Positions 15,701-22,564 of a stretch of DNA of 32,985 nt are shown here, one piece after another (position 1 is the first letter of the stretch; every line of letters begins with the position of its first letter). The translations under genes were made by a program, and so were the position numbers. Under the pieces are notes generated by a model that saw only the letters and a program-made list of their open reading frames with translations, searched no databases and was not told the origin of the DNA. Source of the stretch: Brevundimonas sp. ASV9 (GTDB lineage Bacteria; Pseudomonadota; Alphaproteobacteria; Caulobacterales; Caulobacteraceae); the NCBI RefSeq assembly GCF_016429195.1, contig NZ_JAELUF010000031.1:1-32985 (forward strand), written 5' to 3'.

Positions 15701-15986
15701 AGGTCACGGTGATGGCCACCGCCCCGTCCGATGTGGACGAGGAGGAGATGTAGAGCATATTCTCGACGCCGTTCACCTCCTGCTCGATGGGGGCGGCGAC
15801 GGTTTCGGCCAGGGTCTCGGCCGAGGCGCCGGGATAGGCGGCGTTGATGGTGATCGTCGGCGGCGCGATCTCCGGGTACTGCGACAGCGGCAGAAGCGGA
15901 TAGGCGGCGATGCCGATGATGGAGATCACCACCGCGATCACGGCCGCGAAGATCGGCCGGTCGATGAAGAAGCGGGAGATGTTCAT
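12708..15986 (-). CDS. RND multidrug efflux permease, HAE1 family (AcrB/MexB-like)
   Basis: A 1092-residue proton-driven inner-membrane pump. It begins MNISRFFIDRPIFAAVIAVV, the canonical start of the family, and contains AYPGASAETLAETVAAPIEQEVNGVENMLY. The proton-relay residues are present: Asp411 and Asp412 in GIVVDDAIVVVENVER (helix 4) and the Lys of AAKNAILIVEFAK (helix 10). The two large porter loops are complete. The C-terminus carries an extra hydrophilic tail of about 45 residues, rich in Pro, Asp and Thr, beyond the last helix. It sits 3 bp after the adaptor gene and overlaps the outer-membrane factor gene. Expression is probably repressed by the divergent TetR. The substrate range is likely broad (antibiotics, detergents, plant compounds), by family. 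Confidence 0.96.
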   Translation of the reverse strand: MNISRFFIDRPIFAAVIAVVISIIGIAAYPLLPLSQYPEIAPPTITINAAYPGASAETLAETVAAPIEQEVNGVENMLYISSSSTSDGAVAITVTFQPGTDLDSAQVLVQNRVALAEPRLPEAVRQTGVVVNKAESGFLMILGLTSPDGTLDNDYVGNYANSTLRDRLLRIEGVGAVQVFGGGNYSMRVWIDPAKAAERGLTGPEIVSALRAQNVQAAAGSIGQPPFPNSAAAFQLPVQVQGRLSDPNEFANVVLKTDAQGRVTYLRDVARIELGAQDYGIRGFFDGQRGVGIAIVQQPGANALGTADRVLKEVEALKSEVPAGMKVDVPYNPTEFVAASVESVQHTLVEAVILVIIVVMVFLQTWRAAIIPIVAIPVALVGTFAVQLALGYSINSLSLFALVLAVGIVVDDAIVVVENVERAIGEGLSPKEAAYRSMQEVSGALIAIGLVLVSVFVPTMFVPGIPGIFYRQFAVVIASASVISLFVSLTLSPAMAALLLKPHKKDHEHARKPGVLGTVVYYGGWAGRKFNEGFDWLSDRYGRLTARLVRTVGLVLIIYAGLLGLTAWRLVDTPSGFIPEQDQGFLIGVIQLPAGASLDRTQAVMERATKIIQGTSGVNGTVAFAGLDGSSFSFGSNAATIFVRLNGFEERSKEQAATALAGAITQATGQIEDAQIFVIAPPAVQGLGTGNGFSMMIQDREGAGYRPLEGATFAMMGAAAQKPTEVSQVFSTYNTASPRITADVDRDKALMLGVQPSSVFDTLGVYLGSSYVNDFNMLGRTFRVTAQAEPTARDDIADIANLKTKSSTGAMVPIGSVANLVNDSGPARIVRYNLFPAAELQGNAAAGVSSGEALQVMETMAAQTLPQGFSYEWTGLAYQQKAAGSGATVIFLMAVVFVFLVLAAQYEAFTLPLAVILIVPMCLLAAIIGVNLRGLDNNILVQIGLVVLIALAAKNAILIVEFAKQAEEEQGMNRFEAAVAAAKTRLRPILMTSFAFILGVVPLMLASGPGAEMRQSLGTSVFSGMLGVTFFGLIFTPVFYVVSRWLSSKLPQGKKPTPTPDRPSDRPVRYDETSDLTDPNAPAPATGRGGDI

Positions 15987-15989
15987 GGC

Positions 15990-17192
15990 TTAGCCGGCCG
16001 GCAGGCTGTTGGCGAAGGAGGCGCTGGACGCGGGCGCCGACTGGGTGACGGGCGCCTGGGACGCATCGCCGGCGACGGGTTCGATCTTGCCGTTCTTGGG
16101 CGTGACCTTGGAGCCCGGCTGGGCGGCGCGTTGCAGACCCGCGATGATGACGCGGTCAGTCGGGGCCAGGCCCGAACGGACGACGCGCAAGCCCTGCACG
16201 ATCGGGCCGAGCTGAACGGCCTTGTTCGTCACGGTGCCGTCGGCGTTGACCACGGCGACGGTGCGGCGGGCCTGATCGGTGCCGATGGCCGAATCCGGGA
16301 CGAGCAGGGCGTCATAGGCGCCGGCGCCCGCGACCTGGGCGCTGCCGAACATGCCGGGGCGCAGGAAGCCGTCGGCGTTGGGCAGGATGGCGCGCAGACG
16401 GATCACGCCCGAGGCGGTGTCCACGGCGTTGTCCGAGAAGTCGAGACGGCCGGTATGCTTGTAGGTGCTTTCGTCCTGCAGGCGCACATTGACGACCGCG
16501 CCCTGATTGGCGCCGCCCTGACGCAGGTATTTCAGCAGGACCGCTTCCGAGCCGTCGAAGACGAAGTGGATCGGGCCGCCCGAGATGATGGTGGTCAGGA
16601 TGTCGCCGGCCGACGAACCGCCGGCGATGACGTTGCCCGGATCGACGCGACGGTCGGATACGCGACCCGAGGTCGGCGCGGTGACCCGAGTGTATTCCAG
16701 GTTCAGGCGTGCGTTGCGGACGGCGGCGTTGCCGGCCGCCAGATTGGCCTGAGCCGCATCGACGGCCGCCTTGTTGGAATCATACTCGGCCTTGGACACC
16801 GCCTGAGAGGCCAGCAGGGCCTCGCTGCGGGCCAGGTTGGCGCGGGCCAGCGACAGTTGCGATTGGGCCTGGGCCACCTGAGCCTGAGCCTGCGCCAAGG
16901 CGGCCTGGGCCGGGCGCGGATCCAGGGTAAACAGCAGTTGGCCCCTTTGGACCATCTGACCGTCGCGGAAGTGAACCGCCTGGATATAGCCGCCGACGCG
17001 GGCGCGCACGTCCACGCTCTCGACCGCTTCGAAGCGACCGGTGAACTCGTCCCAGTCCCGCACCTGCTCCTTCAGCGGCACAGCCACTGTCACGGGCGGC
17101 GCGCCTTGCGCCGGCGCCTCTGCCTTTGGGGAACAACCATAAAGCGCACCCGTCACCATGACGGATACCGCCGCAATCTTCAGCCCGCGCAT
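15990..17192 (-). CDS. RND efflux periplasmic adaptor (AcrA/MexA-like)
   Basis: A 400-residue membrane fusion protein. The start at 17192 gives a short lipoprotein-type signal MRGLKIAAVSVMVTGALYGC (Cys20, with Tyr at an unusual place in the lipobox). AGGGAG lies 8 bp upstream. An in-frame ATG-less extension to 17303 would cover the operator region and is rejected. Domains: lipoyl halves (GRFEAVESVDVRARVGGYI and VTAPTSGRVSDRRVDPGN), an Ala/Gln coiled-coil hairpin (about 95-165), then beta-barrel and membrane-proximal domains with LRPGMFGSAQV. The stop is 3 bp before the RND permease. It is the first gene of the operon, transcribed from the divergent region shared with tetR. Confidence 0.94.
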   Translation of the reverse strand: MRGLKIAAVSVMVTGALYGCSPKAEAPAQGAPPVTVAVPLKEQVRDWDEFTGRFEAVESVDVRARVGGYIQAVHFRDGQMVQRGQLLFTLDPRPAQAALAQAQAQVAQAQSQLSLARANLARSEALLASQAVSKAEYDSNKAAVDAAQANLAAGNAAVRNARLNLEYTRVTAPTSGRVSDRRVDPGNVIAGGSSAGDILTTIISGGPIHFVFDGSEAVLLKYLRQGGANQGAVVNVRLQDESTYKHTGRLDFSDNAVDTASGVIRLRAILPNADGFLRPGMFGSAQVAGAGAYDALLVPDSAIGTDQARRTVAVVNADGTVTNKAVQLGPIVQGLRVVRSGLAPTDRVIIAGLQRAAQPGSKVTPKNGKIEPVAGDASQAPVTQSAPASSASFANSLPAG

Positions 17193-17256
17193 CTGCGCAT
17201 CTCCCTGTCGGAGGTAAATCCCTGTCGTGCGGACAGAGGCCGATGGGGAGTCGGCC

Positions 17257-17276
17257 TTGTCAACGCGTGGTGACTT
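17257..17276. promoter_or_regulatory. Second, imperfect TetR operator
   Basis: TTGTCAAC-GCGT-GGTGACTT repeats the design of the perfect palindrome exactly 40 bp away (8-bp arm, 4-bp centre). The left arm is identical and the right arm matches at 5 of 8 positions. It overlaps the proposed -10 of the leftward efflux promoter and the bases just downstream of it. Confidence 0.6.
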
Positions 17277-17303
17277 AATGGTCGGAGCCGTGGCGCTTGT
17301 CAA
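17275..17303 (-). promoter_or_regulatory. Promoter of the adaptor-RND-outer-membrane-factor operon
   Basis: The minus strand shows -35 TTGACA (17303-17298), a 17-bp spacer and -10 CATTAA (17280-17275). The -35 lies inside the perfect operator and the -10 touches the second operator. The leader to ATG 17192 would be about 75 nt. Confidence 0.55.
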
Positions 17304-17316
17304 CAGGCGTTGACAA
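17297..17316. promoter_or_regulatory. Primary TetR operator, perfect palindrome carrying both -35 boxes
   Basis: TTGTCAAC-AGGC-GTTGACAA has perfect 8-bp arms around a 4-bp centre. Each arm contains TTGACA on one strand, so the palindrome supplies the -35 element for both divergent transcription units. A TetR dimer bound here would switch off the efflux operon and its own gene together. Confidence 0.75.
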
Positions 17317-17339
17317 AGCCATATGTGATCTACGGTTAT
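17310..17339 (+). promoter_or_regulatory. Promoter of the divergent tetR gene
   Basis: Consensus -35 TTGACA (17310-17315), an 18-bp spacer and a weak -10 GGTTAT (17334-17339). Transcription would start near 17346, only about 15 nt before the proposed TTG start codon. Confidence 0.45.
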
Positions 17340-17360
17340 TGTCTGTGGAGTGTCATCACC

Positions 17361-17930
17361 TTGTTATGTCCCGGCCCACGCCCGAGAAACGCCGCCGCCA
17401 CGCGCACGGCCATTCTCGATGCTGCGCGCGAGAGATTCGCGGCCGAGAGCTATGACGACGTGGGCATGCGCGACATCGCCCGCGATGTCGGCGTCGATGC
17501 GGCCCTGATCAGCCGCTACTTCGGCTCCAAGGACGATCTGTTCCTAGCCGCCCTGGACAGCTGCGGCGACGGCAGCGCCCTGATGCAGGGTGAGAAATCC
17601 GACTTCGGCCGGCGCGTCGCCCACGAGATCGTCTTCGAACCCAAGAAGGCCGAAAAGCTGAAGGGCATGTCGATCATGCTGCGCTCCATCGGCTCGGCCA
17701 AGGCGTCGGAGATGGTTCAGACCACCTGCACCCAGCGGTTCTTCGGCCCGCTGGAGGAGTGGCTGAGCGGGCCGGACGCCACCGTGCGCGCGCGGCTGCT
17801 GGCCGGCTTCATCATGGGCATGTCGGTCAGTCGCGAACTGGGCGGCGGCAGTTTCAACATCGAACCCGCCCAGTGCGAAAAAATGCGCGACCGCCTGGCG
17901 CCGATTCTTCAGTCCCTGATCGACGGCTGA
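17361..17930 (+). CDS. TetR family repressor of the RND efflux operon
   Basis: A 189-residue regulator. The DNA-binding domain is clear: PRPRNAAATRTAILDAARERF, then MRDIARDVGVDAALISRYFGSKDDLFLAAL (about residues 8-60). The C-terminal ligand domain contains GMSIMLRSIGSAKASE and GFIMGMSVSRELGGG. The start is uncertain. No in-frame ATG exists. TTG at 17310 is the -35 box itself, so it cannot begin the protein if that promoter is real. TTG 17361 with GGAG 10 bp upstream is the most plausible start. An ATG at 17366 is out of frame. It is divergent from the pump operon across a two-operator region, the standard AcrR/MexR-like layout. A strong terminator follows. Confidence 0.85.
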   Translation: MLCPGPRPRNAAATRTAILDAARERFAAESYDDVGMRDIARDVGVDAALISRYFGSKDDLFLAALDSCGDGSALMQGEKSDFGRRVAHEIVFEPKKAEKLKGMSIMLRSIGSAKASEMVQTTCTQRFFGPLEEWLSGPDATVRARLLAGFIMGMSVSRELGGGSFNIEPAQCEKMRDRLAPILQSLIDG

Positions 17931-17949
17931 TCCCATCGCGGAAACGAAA

Positions 17950-17979
17950 AAGGGCGCGGAGGTTGGCCTCCGCGCCCTT
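17950..17979. terminator. Bidirectional terminator between tetR and the sugar symporter gene
   Basis: AAGGGCGCGGAGG (17950-17962), loop TTGG, and CCTCCGCGCCCTT (17967-17979) form a perfect 13-bp stem. On the minus strand it is followed by TTTTT; on the plus strand the T-run is broken (TTCGTCTT). It serves both convergent genes. Confidence 0.85.
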
Positions 17980-17999
17980 CGTCTTGTCCGGCGACCGGC

Positions 18000-19274
18000 T
18001 CAGTGCGAGGCGGTCGAGGTCACTTCGGTCCGCGCCTTGGTGCGGATGCAGCCGATGGCGAAGATCGTCAGGCCGATGTAGCCCAGCATCGGCACGATGA
18101 AGGCGGGCTGCAGCTTGCCGGCCGCATCGGCGATATGCGCCGCGACTTGGGGCAGCAGGGCGCCGCCGATGATGCCGAACACCAGCAGGCCCGACGTCGC
18201 CGAAGTCGGAGCGGTCGAGCGCTCCAGCGTCAGGGTGAAGATAGTCGGGAACATGATCGAGTTGAACAGGCCGATCGACAGAACGGCATAGGCCGCCGTC
18301 GGCCCGCCGATCTGGCTGACTGTCAGGCACAGGACGGCCGCCGCGACGGTGCAGCAGGCCAGGACGATGCCGGGGCGCACCTTGGTCAAGACGGCCGAAC
18401 CGATGAAGCGGCCGACCATGGCGCCGCCCCAATACAGGGCCACCATCTTGCCCGCCGTCTCGATGGGGGCGTTCAGGATGTCTGGGCTTTCCAGGAAGTT
18501 GGTCAGCATGCCGCCGATGGCGACTTCGGAACCAACGTAGAGGAAGATGGCCAAGGCGCCGAAAACGGCCCACGGCGACGACAGAGCCTTCAAGGGCGAA
18601 ACCGCATTGTGCGATTCAGGCGCCGCCGCATTGATCTTCTTGCGCGCCGTGAAGATGAAGACGGCGATCAAGGCGAAGAAGGCCCCCATGCCCAGGAAGG
18701 CCATGTCGATGCTGCGCAGCGACTGGGTGCGGGTCGCGGCGGTGACCACAGCGCCAGCGGCGAAGACGCCGCCCGTCAGCAGAACGTGCGAGCCCAGCCA
18801 TGGCCCCACGGTCGTGCCCAGCGAGTTGAAGGCCTGCGACAGGTTCAGACGGCTGGAGGCGCCCTTGGGGCTGCCCAGCTCGGCGACCAGCGGGTTGGCC
18901 GCGACCTGCAGCAGGGTGACGCCCGAGGCGATGACGAACAGGGCGATCAGGACGCCGGGATACCAGTCGGCGGCGGTGGCGGCCGGCACGATCAAGCAGC
19001 CCGCGACCATGACGATGAGGGCGCCGATGATCGAGCGGCTGTAGCCCAGCTTGCTGAGGACGGAGGCCGCCGGCAGGGACATCAGCCCGTAGGCGATGAA
19101 CCAGGCGAAGGTGGTCAGGAAGGCCTCGGCGTTGTTCAGGTCGAACACCCGCTTAACCGCCGCGATCAACGGGTCGATCAGCGAGGTCGCAAAGCCCCAG
19201 GCGAAGAACAGCGTGGTGACATAGGCGAAGGCCAGGCCTGCGCCCTGGCGTTTTCCGGCGTCCGGAACGGTCAT
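18000..19274 (-). CDS. FucP-type MFS sugar:proton symporter (glucose/galactose-like)
   Basis: A 424-residue, about 12-helix inner-membrane symporter. Family marks are LFFAWGFATSLIDPLI near the start, LQVAANPLVAELG in helix 4-5, and SSRLNLSQAFNSLGTTVGPWLG, all characteristic of the FucP/GluP branch. These transport L-fucose, glucose or galactose with protons. Placed beside enzymes that release glucose in the periplasm, glucose uptake is the likeliest role; that is inference from context. The ATG 19274-19272 has GGGGGA 8 bp upstream. It is on the same strand as the TonB-dependent receptor but separated from it by 199 bp with a terminator, so it has its own promoter. The gap 19275-19422 shows only a small inverted repeat CCGCGC/GCGCGG (19302-19320) in the presumed leader. 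Confidence 0.9.
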   Translation of the reverse strand: MTVPDAGKRQGAGLAFAYVTTLFFAWGFATSLIDPLIAAVKRVFDLNNAEAFLTTFAWFIAYGLMSLPAASVLSKLGYSRSIIGALIVMVAGCLIVPAATAADWYPGVLIALFVIASGVTLLQVAANPLVAELGSPKGASSRLNLSQAFNSLGTTVGPWLGSHVLLTGGVFAAGAVVTAATRTQSLRSIDMAFLGMGAFFALIAVFIFTARKKINAAAPESHNAVSPLKALSSPWAVFGALAIFLYVGSEVAIGGMLTNFLESPDILNAPIETAGKMVALYWGGAMVGRFIGSAVLTKVRPGIVLACCTVAAAVLCLTVSQIGGPTAAYAVLSIGLFNSIMFPTIFTLTLERSTAPTSATSGLLVFGIIGGALLPQVAAHIADAAGKLQPAFIVPMLGYIGLTIFAIGCIRTKARTEVTSTASH

Positions 19275-19422
19275 GAATGATCCCCCAGTGAAATCGAACG
19301 GCCGCGCTGTGATCGCGCGGTTCTCATCCTGCTTGGTTCGGACATCGCGAAAGGCGCGTCCAGCCGAAAAGCGCGCTCTGTAACGAAACTTTCCCGCCGG
19401 GCCGTGGCGCAGGCAAAGAAAA

Positions 19423-19448
19423 GGGCCGCCTCGCGAACGCGGCGGCCC
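19423..19448 (-). terminator. Intrinsic terminator of the TonB-dependent receptor gene
   Basis: GGGCCGCC (19423-19430) and GGCGGCCC (19441-19448) form a perfect 8-bp stem with a 10-nt loop that can itself pair. On the minus strand TTTTCTTT follows. It lies 25 bp after the receptor stop codon. Confidence 0.75.
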
Positions 19449-19473
19449 AAGTTTGCTCAGAAGAGAGGGGAAA

Positions 19474-22275
19474 TCAGAACTTGTAGTTCAGCCCGACGGC
19501 GAAGGTGCGGCCGTAGTGCTGATAGTCGATGGTCCGGCGCTCATCGCCGTTCTCGAAGGTCTTGAACGGCTCGTCGGTCAGGTTGTTGACCTGAGCCAGA
19601 ACCGACAGGCCTTCCAGCGGACCGGACTGGAACTCATAGCCGACCTGGGCGTCGACCACGGTTTCCGCCGCGACCGAACGCAGGGTGCGGCCGTTGCCGA
19701 AGCCGGCGACTTCGCCCAGGTAATCCGAGCGATAGCGGGCCGAAATCCGCGACTGGAAGCCGTAGCGCTCATAGTAGAGAGAGCCGTTGATCACGTTCTC
19801 CGACAGACCCGGCAGGGCGGTCGGGGCCTGGGTCGGATCCGGCTGGACTTCGCTGTCCGTGGTCGAGGCGCTGAACTGGGCGCCGAAACCTTCCAGGGCC
19901 GGATGGAAGATGTCGAACGGCGCCGAGATTGAAAGCTCAAGGCCCTTGATCCAGCCGCCTTCGCCATTGTCAGGCGCGCCGACCAGGCCTTGGCGCAAGG
20001 CTGGCTCGGGGTTCGTTGGCGAAATCACGCCGATCGGATAGCCGGTGAAGTCGAAGATCTGATTGCGATTAAAGACGTAGCTTTCCAGGTTCTTGTAGAA
20101 AGCCGCCAGCGAGATGTAGCCCTTGCGGTTGGCGAAATACTTCTCGAACGACACGTCGATCACGTCCGCGATGTACGGCCGCAGTTCCGGGTTGCCGCCG
20201 CCGCCGCCCCAGGGGGAACGGTTGATGTCGGTCGATTGGGCCAAGCTGGGGTTATAGCTGTAGTTTCGCGAGGCGCGCATATCGTCCATGCGCGGACGGG
20301 CCAAGGTGCGCGAAACTGCCAGACGCGCGAACATGTCCTCGCCGGTTTCCAGGATGAAGTTCGCGCTAGGCAAAATCTCCAGATATTCGTCGCCGCCCGT
20401 CACCGCGATGGTCTCGGAGACGCCCGGTCCGACCTGCCGCGCCGAGAAGCCGCTGGAGCTTTGGTCGGTATAGACGAACTGCATGCCGACGTTGCCGGTC
20501 AGGGCCCGGCCGAACAGGTTGTGATCGATGTTGGCGCGGACGTAGGCGGTCGAGACCTTTTCCGTCACTTCCCAGTTGCCGGCCGTTACGTCGGCGTTCG
20601 GGTTGCGGACGCGGTTCAATGCGCCGCTATTGACCAGGCCGAGAGCGTCGTAGCTCAGCACGGCGCTGATGCCGAGATAGCCAAGGTCGGTCGGGTCCAG
20701 CAGGAAGGCTGAAGGCACGGTCAGATCGCCGCCGCCGGGGACGCCGAGATAGAACTGGTCGTTGACGAAGCTCTTTTGACGCTCGGTGTAGTTGGCGCCG
20801 AAGTCGATCGACTTAAACGGGCTCTGGTGCAGTTCACGCGTCACAGAGAAGCGAGCGGCCTTGATCTCGTCCTCGATGGACGGCGTGTTCATATAACCGG
20901 CCTGACCGCCAGGAATGACGTCGCCGCCCCAGCCTTGCGGGCTGGTGATGCGGATCAGGTTCGGATCGGCGTAGTTCAGACGGCTGGTGAAGCGGGTCAC
21001 GCCATCGTCGGTCAGTTCAAAGCCCAGAGTGTCCAGCGCGCCGTTAACGTTGCGGCCGGTGCCGGCGTTGGTTTCCAGGATGATGTCGTTACGCTCGACC
21101 TTCGAATAGCTCAGGTCCAGGTTCGCCGACCAGTCGTCGCTGAGCGTGAACTCGGTGTTCCAGCCCAAGGCGGTGATGTTGCTGTCGCGCTTGTTCAGGT
21201 CGTTGCGGACCACACCCTTGATGTTGTCCCAGGTGCCGGCGACGATCAGGCCGTCCTGGACCGTGTAGCCAGGGCGCAGCGCGGGGCCGGGACGGCAGAC
21301 CGCCGACGGGACGTTCACGGTGCAGTCACCAGAGGAACCACCCCACGCCAGCGGGAATTCGATGCCGCGAAGGACCTGGGTGTTCTTGAACTCGGAATAG
21401 AAGGCGTCGATCGTCGAGTGGATGCGATCGTTCGGGCGCCATTCCAGCACGCCCACATAGCCGTCGCGCTCCAGCTCCGACGACATCACATAGGGCTTCA
21501 CACCGCCGGTCAGCAGATTGCCGTCCGTGTAGTTGGGATAGCCCCAGGCGTTGAAGCGCTCGGACTGATAGGGCGAACTCATGTGGGCGTAGCCCAGGGC
21601 CACGCCCAGCGTGCCGTCCAGGAACTGATCGATATAGGAGATGGTGTAGCGGTCGCCGTTGTCGGTCGTGCCCGAGTTCAGGGCGCCCAGCTCGTTCCAC
21701 TCATGACGATAGTTCAGAGCGATGGCCTGACGGCCGTATGCCAGCGGGCGAACGGTGCGCAGGTCGACGGTGCCGCCCAGACCTTGACCAATCAGAGCCG
21801 CGTCCGGGGTCTTGTAGACGACGACGCTGTTCAGCAGTTCGGCGGGGAACTGGTCGAACTCGACGCCGCGGTTGTCGCCGGTGGTGACCAGTTCGCGCCC
21901 ATTCAGCAGGGCGGTGGTGAAGTCGGGGCCCAAGCCACGGATGGAGATCGCCTGGCTGCGGCCGTCGAGGCGCTGCATGGTCACGCCCGGCAGGCGCGCC
22001 AGGGATTCGGCGATCGAGACGTCCGGCAGCTTGCCGATGTCTTCGGCCGAGATGACTTCGACGATCGAGGTGTTGTTGGCCTTGGCCGAGATCGCAGCTT
22101 CGATCGAACGACGAATGCCGGTGACGACAATCTCATCGACCTGCGTCGCCTGATCGTCGGCCTGCGTTGTCGCGGCGGCGGTTTGTGCGTGGGCCGAGCC
22201 GACCGCCATCAGGGCGGCTGCGCCGAAGGCGACGCCGGATAGCAGGCGTGCGCGCCGGTTGAGACGTTGGAACAT
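19474..22275 (-). CDS. TonB-dependent receptor, predicted maltodextrin importer (MalA-like)
   Basis: A 933-residue outer-membrane receptor. A signal peptide (MFQRLNRRARLLSGVAFGAA, cleaved after AHA near residue 30) is followed by a TonB-box-like DEIVVTG. The plug domain contains VISAEDIGKLPDVSIAESL, LPGVTMQRLDGRSQAISIRG and VVYKTPDAALIGQGLGGTVD. The 22-strand barrel ends in Tyr-Lys-Phe, the aromatic C-terminus recognised by the BAM machinery. ATG 22275 is chosen because GGGAGG lies 6 bp upstream; ATG 22281 would abut it. It is divergent from the amylase gene and shares a 289-bp control region. The plug sequence and neighbours resemble the maltodextrin receptor of Caulobacter (MalA); the substrate call is from context. 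Energy would come from TonB-ExbBD encoded elsewhere. Confidence 0.93.
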   Translation of the reverse strand: MFQRLNRRARLLSGVAFGAAALMAVGSAHAQTAAATTQADDQATQVDEIVVTGIRRSIEAAISAKANNTSIVEVISAEDIGKLPDVSIAESLARLPGVTMQRLDGRSQAISIRGLGPDFTTALLNGRELVTTGDNRGVEFDQFPAELLNSVVVYKTPDAALIGQGLGGTVDLRTVRPLAYGRQAIALNYRHEWNELGALNSGTTDNGDRYTISYIDQFLDGTLGVALGYAHMSSPYQSERFNAWGYPNYTDGNLLTGGVKPYVMSSELERDGYVGVLEWRPNDRIHSTIDAFYSEFKNTQVLRGIEFPLAWGGSSGDCTVNVPSAVCRPGPALRPGYTVQDGLIVAGTWDNIKGVVRNDLNKRDSNITALGWNTEFTLSDDWSANLDLSYSKVERNDIILETNAGTGRNVNGALDTLGFELTDDGVTRFTSRLNYADPNLIRITSPQGWGGDVIPGGQAGYMNTPSIEDEIKAARFSVTRELHQSPFKSIDFGANYTERQKSFVNDQFYLGVPGGGDLTVPSAFLLDPTDLGYLGISAVLSYDALGLVNSGALNRVRNPNADVTAGNWEVTEKVSTAYVRANIDHNLFGRALTGNVGMQFVYTDQSSSGFSARQVGPGVSETIAVTGGDEYLEILPSANFILETGEDMFARLAVSRTLARPRMDDMRASRNYSYNPSLAQSTDINRSPWGGGGGNPELRPYIADVIDVSFEKYFANRKGYISLAAFYKNLESYVFNRNQIFDFTGYPIGVISPTNPEPALRQGLVGAPDNGEGGWIKGLELSISAPFDIFHPALEGFGAQFSASTTDSEVQPDPTQAPTALPGLSENVINGSLYYERYGFQSRISARYRSDYLGEVAGFGNGRTLRSVAAETVVDAQVGYEFQSGPLEGLSVLAQVNNLTDEPFKTFENGDERRTIDYQHYGRTFAVGLNYKF

Positions 22276-22333
22276 GGTCATCCTCCCTGGGGCTGACCGC
22301 GATTCTGAACGTCGCGATCTGAAGCCGTCGCAA

Positions 22334-22362
22334 AAATATGCAAATCTTTTGGAATGTTGCAA
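22334..22362 (-). promoter_or_regulatory. Receptor promoter with TGCAA elements
   Basis: The minus strand shows -35 TTGCAA (22362-22357), a 17-bp spacer and -10 ATATTT (22339-22334). TGCAAATCTTTT on the plus strand (from 22339) and TTGCA (22357-22361) flank the spacer. They resemble the half-sites at the amylase and GH97 promoters, so LacI-type control is plausible. Confidence 0.45.
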
Positions 22363-22481
22363 GCAGTTAATGCGGGGGCCTGATTTCCGTCGCACTTGAC
22401 GCCGGTTCATAGCTTGCCAAGGCACCGGAATGTGCGGTCTCGCGCTGTGTTTATGACGCATCGCAGCATTTCACCGACGCG

Positions 22482-22515
22482 TTGACAGCCCCGCACATTG
22501 CTGCAAAATCTTGCA
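22482..22515 (+). promoter_or_regulatory. Amylase promoter with candidate LacI operator
   Basis: Consensus -35 TTGACA (22482-22487) and a -10-like CAAAAT (22504-22509) are 16 bp apart. The -10 is covered by TGCAA-AATC-TTGCA (22502-22515), an inverted repeat with 5-bp arms. The leader to ATG 22565 is about 50 nt, with AGGGAG 8 bp before the start. The rest of the 22276-22564 gap shows nothing further that I can name. Confidence 0.5.
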
Positions 22516-22564
22516 AATCGATCTGGAAGGCTTTGCACTTTCCAGACGCAAGGGAGTGAGCGTC

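Noticed and set aside
14949..17273. 774-codon plus-strand open frame
   Set aside because: Antisense to the RND permease and adaptor genes, which have full family motifs; the translation is a Gly/Asp/His/Arg-rich shadow.
17193..17303. N-terminal extension of the RND adaptor to position 17303
   Set aside because: It would place coding sequence over both operators and the promoter. The internal ATG at 17192 gives a proper lipoprotein signal and has AGGGAG upstream.
19302..19320. CCGCGC/GCGCGG inverted repeat before the FucP-type gene as an operator
   Set aside because: Short GC-only arms are common in such DNA, and no promoter element overlaps it; noted only as possible leader structure.
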